Assembly (NCBI RefSeq): GCF_002224285.1
Contig: NZ_CP022436.1
Span: 3,038,001 to 3,102,000, forward strand
Reading direction: 5' to 3'
Source: Arthrobacter sp. YN
GTDB taxonomy: Bacteria > Actinomycetota > Actinomycetes > Actinomycetales > Micrococcaceae
Length of the DNA: 64,000 bases
Shown: positions 45,198 to 53,003 of the stretch, piece by piece
How positions within the stretch are numbered: position 1 is the stretch's first letter
Layout: each line of letters opens with the position of its first letter
Program-made: the position numbers and the translations under genes
The notes under the pieces: generated by a model
What the model saw: only the letters and a program-made list of their open reading frames with translations
Told to the model about the DNA's origin: nothing
The model's database searches: none

Positions 45198-45846
45198 GAA
45201 CTGTCATTAGCCTCTGTGACCTCACAGGGAACATGGTCAAACCGTGGGTAGAGGCGGGATACAAAGCCGTATTGGTAGACCCCCAGCACGTAACTACTCG
45301 AATCGAGGGGCCCGTTACGAAGTTCGCCGGCACCGTCGAGGATGTCATGGAGTTTGCCGGCCACCTGATCCGATCTGGCGATGTCGCCATGGTTTTCGGA
45401 TTCCCGCCGTGCACGGACATGGCAGTCAGCGGGGCCCGCTGGTTCAAAGACAAGCATGCCAAGGACGCGCTCTTCCAGGCGAAGGCCGTCATGGTTGCGG
45501 AGCAGTGCCGTACCATCGGCCGGCTGAGTGGGGCGCCGTACATGGTGGAGAATCCTGTCTCCGTGTTGGCCTCAGCGTTCGGGAAGCCGCAGCACACCTT
45601 CCACCCGGCAGACTTCACCACCTTTGAACCCGGGGATAACTACACGAAGAAGACATGCTTGTGGACCGGGGGGGCTTTCAAATGCCGGAACCCGCTAAGG
45701 ACGAAACACTGGGCGCACCGGACAACCGCATCCATTTTGCGAGCCCCGGCCCGGAGCGTGCCAACTTCCGGAGCGCTACCCCGATGGGCTTTGCCCGTGC
45801 CGTATTCGAGGCCAACCATGTTGCCGCGCTGGAGGTGGCAGCATGA
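45194..45846 (+). CDS. DNA cytosine methyltransferase-like protein, frame broken at seven G
   Basis: About 217 aa when frames are joined. FGFPPCTDMAVSGARWF has the PPC catalytic-type motif and MVENPVSVL the ENP motif of C5-methyltransferase-like phage proteins. Frame 1 reads TCLWTGG up to the GGGGGGG at 45668-45674; the natural C-terminus (FQMPEPAKDETLG, PGPERANFRSATPMGFARAVFEAN) is in the -1 frame and ends in an ATGA overlap with the next gene, which supports it. Missing G or -1 slippage. Confidence 0.72.
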
Positions 45847-46124
45847 GCGTTGATAACTCACCGCGCCGCGCTGGTGGCGGCACGGTGGTGCCAGAGAAAT
45901 GCAAACAATTGGTGAGCCTACTGGTGGACGGTGGCTGGTCTTTCGTCTTGAACCACGGCATAGATACTGGCAGCAGCCCATTTGTGACAGTCGAGGCTAG
46001 GAGAAGAGACGACCACGTGATGGTCACGTGGCACACACGCGCAACTGGGACTTACCGGCTGTTTAGCTGCATGTTCAACCGGCGTGATGTGTCGCTGACC
46101 AGGCTTCAGGAGGTGGCACCATGA
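45843..46124 (+). CDS. Hypothetical phage protein, 93 aa
   Basis: Starts in ATGA overlap with the -1 frame stop of the methyltransferase-like gene. Beta-rich (SFVLNHGIDTGSSPFVTVEARRRDDHVMVTWHTRATGTYRLF). Stop overlaps the next ATG. Not recognised. Confidence 0.65.
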   Translation: MSVDNSPRRAGGGTVVPEKCKQLVSLLVDGGWSFVLNHGIDTGSSPFVTVEARRRDDHVMVTWHTRATGTYRLFSCMFNRRDVSLTRLQEVAP

Positions 46125-46417
46125 CAGTCCTTGATGACTCGATAGCAATTCTTCACGGGACTAATGACAACTCTCTTCGGTGGCTGTGGTTGTCGAAGAA
46201 GCACGGCACGGTGGTGATTGCCCGCGTGAGTGACAGCGGGTTCTACATGCGGGAGCCGGAGGCGCCTGGTGTGGCCGAGATCGCCGCGAACCTCCCCCGC
46301 CTGTGGTCCTGTCACACGGCCGGCGTGAACCTCGCTGGGCATGCAACGCACATGCTGGAAGCACCGCAACTGCAGAACATTGTTCGCATCCCCGGGGAAA
46401 GCGTGGTGACGGCGTGA
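46121..46417 (+). CDS. Hypothetical phage protein, 98 aa
   Basis: ATGA overlap upstream, GTGA overlap downstream. Sequence (LRWLWLSKKHGTVVIARVSDSGFYMREPEAPG) suggests a small alpha/beta fold; no family recognised. Confidence 0.6.
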   Translation: MTVLDDSIAILHGTNDNSLRWLWLSKKHGTVVIARVSDSGFYMREPEAPGVAEIAANLPRLWSCHTAGVNLAGHATHMLEAPQLQNIVRIPGESVVTA

Positions 46418-46710
46418 GTCTCATCTTCACCCATGCAGCGGAGCGCTGGAAAGAAATGAAGGACGCCTATGACGCTCATGTTCAGGCGGCCTACGACAAA
46501 GCATTGGAAGCGACAGGCGGAGTGTTGGTAAACAAGCTGGGCCGGGCCCTGCACATTGATGGGCTGGACCTTTTCACAGGGCCAGTGTCACGTGCCCACC
46601 GCTACGCCTCCTGGGAGCTGCTGGAGCACTGGCAGACCACACCACGGCTAAGCCTCAAGGACTTTGAGTCTCAGTGGGTTTCCGGGGAGGTGGAGTACAT
46701 TGGCGCGTGA
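46414..46710 (+). CDS. Hypothetical phage protein, 98 aa
   Basis: GTG start. Helical N-terminus (AAERWKEMKDAYDAHVQAAYDKALEATGG), then HIDGLDLFTGPVSRAHRYASWELLEHW. Overlaps the replication gene start by 11 bases. Not recognised. Confidence 0.6.
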   Translation: MSLIFTHAAERWKEMKDAYDAHVQAAYDKALEATGGVLVNKLGRALHIDGLDLFTGPVSRAHRYASWELLEHWQTTPRLSLKDFESQWVSGEVEYIGA

Positions 46711-47563
46711 TCGTGCATCCATCAACACTGCCATCCACACGGACGATGACTGGCGGGAGCTGAACGTCATTGAGCAGCACCTGTACTGGCTGCTGATGAC
46801 CCACCCGAAGCTCAGCTATGTGGGCGTTGCGGACTGGCGGCCGGCGCGGCTGGCTGCCATGACCAAGGGCATGACGGCGGACACTATTCGCGCCGCTGCG
46901 GAGGGTCTCCAGGCGGCCCGTTTTGTGCTCATTGATGACGAGACTGAGGAAATCCTCATTCGGTCTTTCTTGAGGCATGACGGGCTCTTGAAGCAGCCGA
47001 AGCTATCCATCTCCATGGTGAACTCCTACGCGGATGTGGCTTCGAAGCGCATCCGCCAAGTCCTCACCTTTGAGTTGCAGCGACTCCATGGTGAGTTCCC
47101 CGAGTGGGCGGCCTTTAGGCAAGACAAGGTGATGTCTCTGGTCAAGGGTAAGGGTGCGGATATCTCAACATTTACCCAAGGGCTTACCCTTCCGTTTACC
47201 CCTGAAGAAACGCTGCCTTTTACCCTAAACCCTGACCGCCCGGAAGGGTTGCACACAGCTACAGCTACTACTACAGCTACCTCACCTAGCGGTGAGGGGG
47301 TGCAGGGGGAACGTAAGAAGCCGGAGCGTCCACTCCCTGCCAACTGGGTTCCGAACGGCGCGCACATCGAATATGCAAAGAGCCGTCTTTTGAATCTGGA
47401 CAGCGAAGCCGAGAGGTTTAGGCTTCACGCTCAGGCTAATGACCGTCGTCTCCGGGATTGGGATTCCGGGTTCCGGATGTGGCTGACCAAAGCCACGCCG
47501 ACACTGCCTAAGTCAGCAAGCCCCTGGTCCCCTGAATTCCACAAGATCGGGGCCCGGTCATGA
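46700..47563 (+). CDS. Phage replication initiation protein (DnaB-loader partner type)
   Basis: 287 aa from a TTG at 46700 with GGGGAGG nine bases upstream. N-terminal winged-helix region (NVIEQHLYWLLMTHPKLSYVGVADWRPARLAAMTKGMTADTIRAAAEGL, a typical phage initiator start), a Thr/Ala-rich linker with TATATTTATS, and a C-terminal domain WVPNGAHIEYAKSRLL like those of DnaT/phage O-type helicase loaders. Immediately upstream of dnaB, overlapping ATGA. Confidence 0.8.
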   Translation: MARDRASINTAIHTDDDWRELNVIEQHLYWLLMTHPKLSYVGVADWRPARLAAMTKGMTADTIRAAAEGLQAARFVLIDDETEEILIRSFLRHDGLLKQPKLSISMVNSYADVASKRIRQVLTFELQRLHGEFPEWAAFRQDKVMSLVKGKGADISTFTQGLTLPFTPEETLPFTLNPDRPEGLHTATATTTATSPSGEGVQGERKKPERPLPANWVPNGAHIEYAKSRLLNLDSEAERFRLHAQANDRRLRDWDSGFRMWLTKATPTLPKSASPWSPEFHKIGARS

Positions 47564-48863
47564 GCGAATCACTTACCCCGCCGCAGGACATCGCGGCTGA
47601 GCAGTCAACGCTGGGATCGATGCTCCTGAGCTCCGAGGCAATGCAGGACGTTGTGGAGATCGTGACGGGCCCGGACTTCTACCGGCCGGCGCATGAAACG
47701 ATCTTCCGGACAATGCTGGAGCTTCAGGGCCGGGGCGAGCCGGTGGACGTGATCACCGTGGGCGCCTCGCTGGTGGTCTCCGGGGAGGTTGACCGGGTGG
47801 GTGGAGTCCAGTACCTCCACGAGATCAGCCAGGCCTGCCCCACCCCGTCCGTGGGGTCGCATTACGCGCAGATCGTTGCCCGACACGCTACCCGCCGCCG
47901 GCTGGCCGCCGCCGCGCACAGAATCCGTGACATCGCCCACCAGCCTGGGGACGAGGCGGAGCTGGTGGAGCTGGCCCGCAAGGAAGTCGATGGGACATCA
48001 AAGGCGACCACGACAACAGTCCAGTCCTTCGGGGAAACCATCGATGTGATGTTGTCCCAGTTGGATGATGAACCGGATCAGGTGCCCACCCCATGGATGG
48101 CTGTGAATGACATCATCGGCGGCCTCCGTCCGGGTGGCTTGTATGTGGTGGGTGCCCGCCCGGCCGTGGGTAAGTCTGTGATCGCCCTGCAGTTGGCCAA
48201 AGCTTTGACGGCCAAGGGTGCTGTGGCGTTCTCGTCCCTTGAAATGTCTGAGGCGGATGTGCAGATCCGGGCTGTGGCCGCGGATCTGCGGATCGATCTG
48301 GCAAGGCTCATGAAGCGGGATCTGCTGGCGTCAGACTGGGCTGCGATCCGGGCACGCCGGGCCGCATGGCAGGACGTGCCACTGTTCATCGATGACAACT
48401 CCGGCGTGACATTGACGGACATCAAGCGTTTCGCCCGTTCGGTGAACCGCCGGCAGCCCCTCGCTGGGCTGGTGGTGGACTACCTGCAGCTCATGGCGCA
48501 GCCCGCCGGGGACAAGCGGCCCCGGCACGAGTTCGTGGCGGACATGTCCCGGCAATTGAAGATCCTGGCCATGGAGATGAAAATTCCCGTGATCGCACTG
48601 TCTCAGCTCAACCGAGGGTCCACCCAGCGAGCGGACAACATGCCTCAAATAAGCGACCTCCGCGAGTCTGGGCGGTGGAGCAGGACGCCGACGTGGTGAT
48701 CCTCCTGCACCGAGAAATCATGGGAGAGAACACCGGAGACCTGTCTATGCTGATCGCAAAGCAACGCAACGGGCCTACCGGACTCGCAGAGCTCGACTTC
48801 TGGGGCCACTACTCCATGGCGCTCGACAAGGGCGCCAGGCTCCCCATGAGGGCCGTAGCGTGA
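47560..48863 (+). CDS. dnaB: Replicative DNA helicase DnaB-like, frame broken by one base
   Basis: Joined frames give about 434 aa, normal for DnaB. N-terminal domain starts PPQDIAAEQSTLGSMLL; C-terminal RecA core has Walker A GARPAVGKS, FSSLEMS, Walker B LVVDYLQLM, ALSQLNRG and MPQISDLRESG. There frame 1 is lost and reaches a stop at 48699; the expected continuation VEQDADVVILLHRE is in the -1 frame to 48863, whose GTGA overlaps the next gene. One G more at GGG 48670-48672 repairs it. Confidence 0.87.
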
Positions 48864-49045
48864 GCCGCCGTAAGGGGACGCGGGTGTACCGGCTGGACAT
48901 TGTGCACGAGGCCACCCTGGAGCGCACAGCGGCCGTTATGGGCACGACTGACCGGGAGTTGCTGCGGAGGCTGGTGTGGGTTGCCGGCCGGTCACCTGAG
49001 GCATGGCAGGCGTTGGAGCGGGAAGTGGAGGCACTGGATGCGTGA
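48860..49045 (+). CDS. Small phage protein, possible ribbon-helix-helix
   Basis: 61 aa, GTG start in GTGA overlap with the helicase 3' end. GTRVYRLDIVHEATLERTAAVMGTTDRELLRRLVWVAG is compatible with a strand then two helices; assignment weak. Overlaps the resolvase gene. Confidence 0.55.
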   Translation: MSRRKGTRVYRLDIVHEATLERTAAVMGTTDRELLRRLVWVAGRSPEAWQALEREVEALDA

Positions 49046-49502
49046 GTGGACTGTGACCGTGCCGGCCCCGTATATCAAGCCGGTCCGGAAGCAGAAGACG
49101 GGGAAGATGTTCACCCGGAAGCCGTGGCTGAACTCGAATGACCGGGATCATTGGCGGGTGTTGTCTCCGATCCGGGCGGACTGGCGGAGGTTGGCGGCTG
49201 AGGCCGCGGCCGCTGCTGGCCTCCCCCAGGGCCTTGACCGGGTGACGATCACCGGGCGTGTGGTGAAAACCCGGGCCGGTGACTTCGACGCCATGAACTT
49301 CTACCCCACCGCCAAGGCCATCGTGGATGGGCTGATCGATCACGGGATGTGCGAGGACGACAACAACCGTTACGTGGAGGGCCCGTTCCTTTTCGAGGGC
49401 GGGAAGGGTGATCCGTGCATCGTCCTGACCATCCGTGAGGTGCCGGTTTCCCTGCCTTCGGGCGTGGATGACACGCCTTTGGGTGCGGTTTTAGGGAAAT
49501 AG
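49038..49502 (+). CDS. RusA-like Holliday junction resolvase
   Basis: 154 aa. TVTVPAPYIKPVRKQKTGKMFTR N-terminus, GRVVKTRAGDFDAMNFYPTAKAIVDGLIDHGMCEDDNNRYVEG with the three acidic positions of RusA (Asp-Asp and the later Asp-Asp pair), and PCIVLTIREV at the end. RusA enzymes cut phage four-way junctions after recombination. RusA usually has DPDN; DFDAMN here is a variant. Confidence 0.78.
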   Translation: MREWTVTVPAPYIKPVRKQKTGKMFTRKPWLNSNDRDHWRVLSPIRADWRRLAAEAAAAAGLPQGLDRVTITGRVVKTRAGDFDAMNFYPTAKAIVDGLIDHGMCEDDNNRYVEGPFLFEGGKGDPCIVLTIREVPVSLPSGVDDTPLGAVLGK

Positions 49503-49532
49503 ATGGAAAAATAGGGAAACTGTTGCTAGGCT
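49492..49532 (+). promoter_or_regulatory. Phage promoter with two TAGGGAAA boxes
   Basis: TAGGGAAA at 49492 and 49512 (20 bp apart), -10 TAGGCT at 49527-49532, followed by GGGTAT as in the Cro promoter. It lies at the 3' end of the resolvase gene. Confidence 0.7.
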
Positions 49533-49551
49533 GGGTATACCGACAAAGAGA

Positions 49552-49606
49552 AGCCCCCGCGACCACTGCAATGGTCCGGAGGCTATGACCAGGAAAGGAA
49601 CTCCTG
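49552..49606 (+). ncRNA. Two-hairpin leader RNA element, copy 2
   Basis: Hairpin I: AGCCCCCG (49552) with CGGAGGCT (49577), inner stem GACCA/TGGTC and loop CTGCAA. Hairpin II: CAGGA (49590)/TCCTG (49602) with the Shine-Dalgarno AAGGAAC in its loop, directly before the ATG at 49607. The Shine-Dalgarno is thus folded up, suggesting translational control. Confidence 0.55.
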
Positions 49607-49939
49607 ATGCACACCAGCCTAGCAACACTCCCGAACGTGGACTCTCCAACGAGTCCCGCAGGGATCGCCCCGTGCGCTAACCCGGAATGCGGGAAGCTCA
49701 CACGCTCATCGAAGATGAAGAGTGCGGACTACCCGGACACCATCGCCCGTGGCGGTGGCGGGATGTGCGTCACTTGCTGGAAGCGCTCCAAGCAGCCCTG
49801 CGAAGTGGCCAACCCGCTGAAGGCGCTCCAGCTCAGCCACACCATGGCCGGTCTTGGCTCTTTCATGGAAGCTCGCCGCCGGCGTGGCGTTCCTGCTGGC
49901 GGCCTGCGTTGCGAGTACCGCTTGGAGGAAGCAGCATGA
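49607..49939 (+). CDS. Cys-rich putative zinc-binding phage protein
   Basis: 110 aa. CANPECGKLTRSS and CVTCWKRSKQ give two CxxC pairs, a zinc ribbon; C-terminal basic tail. Only gene whose RBS is held in leader hairpin II. ATGA overlap downstream. Confidence 0.68.
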   Translation: MHTSLATLPNVDSPTSPAGIAPCANPECGKLTRSSKMKSADYPDTIARGGGGMCVTCWKRSKQPCEVANPLKALQLSHTMAGLGSFMEARRRRGVPAGGLRCEYRLEEAA

Positions 49940-50220
49940 CCCCGGAAGAGGTTGCTGAGTCCATGCTCAAGCGGGGCAGCACCGAAGTCACGGAATTCAA
50001 AGACCTCAAGGTGGGCTCACGTGTCCGACGCTCCGCCGAACAATGGGGCGAGGCCTACACCAAAGGCACCGGAACCATCGAGCGAATCTTCCACAAGCAA
50101 AACTCGTCCTGGGAACGGAAGTATGGCCGCCCTGACGTGGAGCTCATCGTCAAGCGCGACGACGGCGAGTACTCATACCTGGCTGACTACCACGTAGACC
50201 TTGCCGAGGTGCAGTCATGA
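49936..50220 (+). CDS. Hypothetical phage protein, 94 aa
   Basis: TEFKDLKVGSRVRRSAEQWGEAYTKGTGTIERIF looks like a small beta-barrel (SH3-like) with a basic face, then IVKRDDGEYSYLADYHVDL. Overlapping ends with neighbours. Not recognised. Confidence 0.6.
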   Translation: MTPEEVAESMLKRGSTEVTEFKDLKVGSRVRRSAEQWGEAYTKGTGTIERIFHKQNSSWERKYGRPDVELIVKRDDGEYSYLADYHVDLAEVQS

Positions 50221-50474
50221 GCACCGAAGAGCCGTCATACCTCGCTTTCGCCCGGGCTAACGTCCGTGACGCACAGCCCAGCTCACCGGCAGTCGTCCGT
50301 GAACTTGTGGCCCGCATCGACCGAAACGCAGCGAAACCCAACCCGGAAGCCGCCGTACAGGCCATCGAGCAGATCCGCGAGGCCGTGGACTTGCTCTTCA
50401 AGGGCCAGTCCACGCCGACCGAGGCAGTCCGCCAAATCGTAAAGCACCTGAGCTCATACGAGGTCCAGCCATGA
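50217..50474 (+). CDS. Hypothetical helical phage protein, 85 aa
   Basis: ATGA overlaps at both ends. All-helical (VVRELVARIDRNAAKPNPEAAVQAIEQIREAVDLLFKG). Not recognised. Confidence 0.6.
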   Translation: MSTEEPSYLAFARANVRDAQPSSPAVVRELVARIDRNAAKPNPEAAVQAIEQIREAVDLLFKGQSTPTEAVRQIVKHLSSYEVQP

Positions 50475-50902
50475 AGGCTCTGACTGTGAAGCAGCCGTGG
50501 GCTGACGCGATCATCCGGTTCGGTAAGGACGTGGAGAACCGTTCCCGCCCGACGAACTATCGGGGCCCGCTATTCATCCATGCTGGGGTTGCTGAGTCGA
50601 AGGAAGCGCGGGACTGGCCGGCGATGCGGGTTGCTTTCAAGCACCATGGGATCGTTCCTGATGACCCGATGATCGGGATGCCCCGCGGCCAGGTCATCGG
50701 AACCGTAGATGTCATCGACTGCCACTACTGGGAAGACTGCGCGAACCTCTGCGATGAAACAGTGTGCTCAGAGTGGGCCATGACTAAGCACTACCACTGG
50801 GTGTTGGCTAACCCCCAGCCGCTGGCACTGCCCTTCCCGATGACGGGCAAGCTTGGCATCTGGAACATGGAAGCCCCTGACTCGAAGTGGTACAGCGCAT
50901 GA
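50471..50902 (+). CDS. ASCH-domain protein
   Basis: 143 aa. Typical ASCH (PUA-like) start MKALTVKQPWADAIIRFGKDVENRS, then GPLFIHAGVAE, GMPRGQVIGTVDVIDC and HWVLANPQPLALPFPMTGKLGIW. ASCH domains bind RNA or modified nucleosides; some hydrolyse acetylated nucleosides. Role in the phage unknown. Confidence 0.88.
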   Translation: MKALTVKQPWADAIIRFGKDVENRSRPTNYRGPLFIHAGVAESKEARDWPAMRVAFKHHGIVPDDPMIGMPRGQVIGTVDVIDCHYWEDCANLCDETVCSEWAMTKHYHWVLANPQPLALPFPMTGKLGIWNMEAPDSKWYSA

Positions 50903-51237
50903 GCCCGCAGCGTGTGCAGCGGAAGCCCCTCGAACTGCACGTGTACCCGAAGCAATTCACGCGCACAGGGCAAGAGGTCTATGACCTCGGGCGGCCAACA
51001 ACAAGCTGGGGCGAAACGCTCACGCCAACCTGGGTCGTTGACATGGAAGCGCGGAACAAACACCTCACGGGACCCGAGCTTGCCGCTGAGCACTGGCTGT
51101 TCTGCTGGCTGTGGGAGAACAGCATCGCTGGCGATGACGGCTACGACGGGCACCCTGTGACACGGGAATACAGGCGCCGTGCCGATGTTATGGAGCGCTT
51201 CGCCACCCACCCGCACTACGACGAGGCCGACCAGTGA
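50899..51237 (+). CDS. Hypothetical phage protein, 112 aa
   Basis: ATGA overlap with the ASCH gene. Trp/His-rich (WGETLTPTWVVDMEARN, EHWLFCWLWENSIAGDDGYDG). Small conserved phage-type protein, function unknown. Confidence 0.62.
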   Translation: MSPQRVQRKPLELHVYPKQFTRTGQEVYDLGRPTTSWGETLTPTWVVDMEARNKHLTGPELAAEHWLFCWLWENSIAGDDGYDGHPVTREYRRRADVMERFATHPHYDEADQ

Positions 51238-51356
51238 CCCCCACGGAGCGTCTCGCGCAACTCGCCACGACGTGCCCGCACCTCGCCCGCAACCTGGGCC
51301 TACTCCCACCCGAGCAACTCCAAACCATCCTCACAGAGAAAGAACCCAAACGATGA
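51234..51356 (+). CDS. Small phage protein, 40 aa
   Basis: GTG start in GTGA overlap with the previous gene; stop overlaps the next ATG. PTERLAQLATTCPHLARNLGLLPPEQLQTIL has two helices. Missing from ordinary ORF lists because of size; coupling suggests it is real. Confidence 0.5.
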   Translation: MTPTERLAQLATTCPHLARNLGLLPPEQLQTILTEKEPKR

Positions 51357-51748
51357 GCGCACACCTGGACGCAACACCCATCTACCGCATCACAGAGGAA
51401 ATCCTAGGCGAGCGACTTCGCCAGCACGCCAAATGGGGCGAGCAGAACCACAGCAATGGCACTGGGCCTCATGAAGTACCGCTCATTGGCCTGTGGTACC
51501 GCGCAGACGCCTCTGACCCGCTTGAAGACTTCGATGCTAAAGACATCGCCACCGCAGCGAAGGCATCGACAGACCACGCAGCGAAACAAGGCACGCTCAC
51601 TTACGCTGACATCTTCCTCGAGGAAGTGTTTGAAGCTTTGGCCGAGGGCGACCCTGAGAAGCTGCGTCTGGAACTGATCCAGTGCGCTGCCGTCGCCACA
51701 GCGTGGGTCGAGAAGATCGACCGAGACAAAGCGAAGGCAGAGGACTGA
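51353..51748 (+). CDS. MazG-like NTP pyrophosphohydrolase-family protein
   Basis: 131 aa. GERLRQHAKWGEQNH, then DIFLEEVFEALAEGDPEKLRLELIQCAAVATAWVEKID with the EExxEA ... acidic/Glu pattern of all-alpha NTP-PPases common in actinophages. Probably hydrolyses nucleoside triphosphates or is a related structural homologue; activity not certain. Confidence 0.72.
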   Translation: MSAHLDATPIYRITEEILGERLRQHAKWGEQNHSNGTGPHEVPLIGLWYRADASDPLEDFDAKDIATAAKASTDHAAKQGTLTYADIFLEEVFEALAEGDPEKLRLELIQCAAVATAWVEKIDRDKAKAED

Positions 51749-51750
51749 TC

Positions 51751-51981
51751 GTGACCAAACAGAAGACCAAGACCATCCCTGTAGACGAGTTGGTCATAGG
51801 CGCGAAGTTCATTCCTGCCGGAAAGAAAAGGGCGGTCGAGATCCTGAGTATCGCGGACTTCACTCCGGCCCGGCTGGAAATGGTGTGCACCAGCCCTTAT
51901 GGCACGAGCATCGTCTACGTTTCCCGTTACGACACCGTCGAGGCTGTCATTCCTGCCACGATGAAAGCGGCTACGGCATGA
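51751..51981 (+). CDS. Paralogue of the early 37013 protein
   Basis: 76 aa, GTG start two bases after the MazG-like stop. VDELVIGAKFIPAGKKRAVEILSI aligns with the 37013 product (VENLEVGMMIIPEGRKHAVEVMSV) through the whole core. Beta-rich, function unknown. Overlaps the HNH gene start (ATGA). Confidence 0.68.
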   Translation: MTKQKTKTIPVDELVIGAKFIPAGKKRAVEILSIADFTPARLEMVCTSPYGTSIVYVSRYDTVEAVIPATMKAATA

Positions 51982-52478
51982 CCGCGGATCGTATCCCTGC
52001 CCTGCTTGAACCCATCCAAAACCGACGCCCTTCTACCCTTGAACGCTTCTGGTCAAAAGTGGTCAAGACCAGCGGATGCTGGGGGTGGAAGGCCGCTATC
52101 CGCGCTGACGGGTACGTGAACTTCTGGGACGGCGATGCGAGGAAGATGAAACGCGCTCACCGGTACGGGTATGAGGCTGTCAACGGGCCAGTTTCTCCGG
52201 ACTTAGTCCTGGACCACCTATGCCGGAACCGAAGCTGCGTCAACCCTGACCACCTGGAACCTGTTACGCAACAAACCAACGCCCTCCGAGGAATTGGGTT
52301 GCCGGCCATCAACGCTGAAAAGACACACTGCGTCAAAGGGCATGAGCTTGCAGGCCAGAACCTCTACATGGAAGGCACTGGCCGGAGGTGCGTTGCCTGC
52401 AGGAAAGATGCGGCAAGGCGGTACGAGGCGCGAAAGACGAGGGTCCGGTCAAGGGCCGCGCTCGGAGGTGAAGCATGA
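51978..52478 (+). CDS. HNH homing-type endonuclease
   Basis: 166 aa. ERFWSKVVKTSGCWGWKAAIRADGYVNFWDG then AHRYGYEAVNGPVSPDLVLDHLCRNRSCVNPDHLEPVTQQTNALRG is the HNH_3 group with DH, N and H active positions, followed by a Cys/His module CVKGHELAGQN...CVACRK. Free-standing, coupled to genes on both sides; may be a mobile insertion or part of packaging. Confidence 0.9.
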   Translation: MTADRIPALLEPIQNRRPSTLERFWSKVVKTSGCWGWKAAIRADGYVNFWDGDARKMKRAHRYGYEAVNGPVSPDLVLDHLCRNRSCVNPDHLEPVTQQTNALRGIGLPAINAEKTHCVKGHELAGQNLYMEGTGRRCVACRKDAARRYEARKTRVRSRAALGGEA

Positions 52479-52734
52479 GCCACCAGACCTCTGAGGAAGC
52501 CCTTGACGCCGGGGTGGACCTGAATGAACTCATGGCCGGCGAATGGAAACCCACACCCGTGGACCCGCCCGTGGCCACCGGGTACGGCACGAAACACACC
52601 GACCTACTCACCGGCGCACAAGTCGCCCGGGAGTTCGACAACACCGGCCGGTTACTCAACGAGTGGCGGAAAGCCCCGGCGGAGACAAATGGGTGCCCGT
52701 GAAGCTCTACACCACCTACCGGAGACAAGCGTGA
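52475..52734 (+). CDS. Hypothetical phage protein, frame broken near the 3' end
   Basis: Frame 1 gives 75 aa ending AETNGCP. One base more in CCCCGGCGG (52674-52682) would give ...KAPGGDKWVPVKLYTTYRRQA, whose stop at 52732-52734 overlaps the next GTG as elsewhere in the operon. N-terminal EEALDAGVDLNELMAGEW, TGAQVAREFDNTGRLLNEWRK. Not recognised; the repaired form is favoured. Confidence 0.6.
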
Positions 52735-53003
52735 GCCGCCAAGAAGCTGCAGCACGGGCGATAGCGGAGCAGGACAGGCGCCGCCTGAGCTCGTTCCACC
52801 AAGCACAGGCACGGGACGCACTCGCCGCCGCTGACGCGGTGATGTTCTCTGACGAAGCCATGGAACGGGCGGCAGTGGCCCTCTACAACTTAGAGTTTCC
52901 ATGTTCTCTAATAACTGATCTGTCGGAACTTCTGGAATGGCGTCGAGAACAGTTGTTACATCAGGCCAGCATCGTGGTGGCTGCTTTGAAGGGAGAGCAA
53001 TGA
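52731..53003 (+). CDS. Hypothetical helical phage protein, 90 aa
   Basis: GTG start. Charged helices (AAARAIAEQDRRRLSSFHQAQARDALAAADAVMFSDEAMERAAVALYNL in two parts). Stop overlaps the next ATG. Not recognised. Confidence 0.6.
   Translation: MSRQEAAARAIAEQDRRRLSSFHQAQARDALAAADAVMFSDEAMERAAVALYNLEFPCSLITDLSELLEWRREQLLHQASIVVAALKGEQ

Noticed and set aside
52731..53003. Toxin-antitoxin pair around the small helical proteins at 52-53 kb
   Set aside because: No recognisable toxin fold; genes are part of a long operon with uniform ATGA/GTGA coupling.
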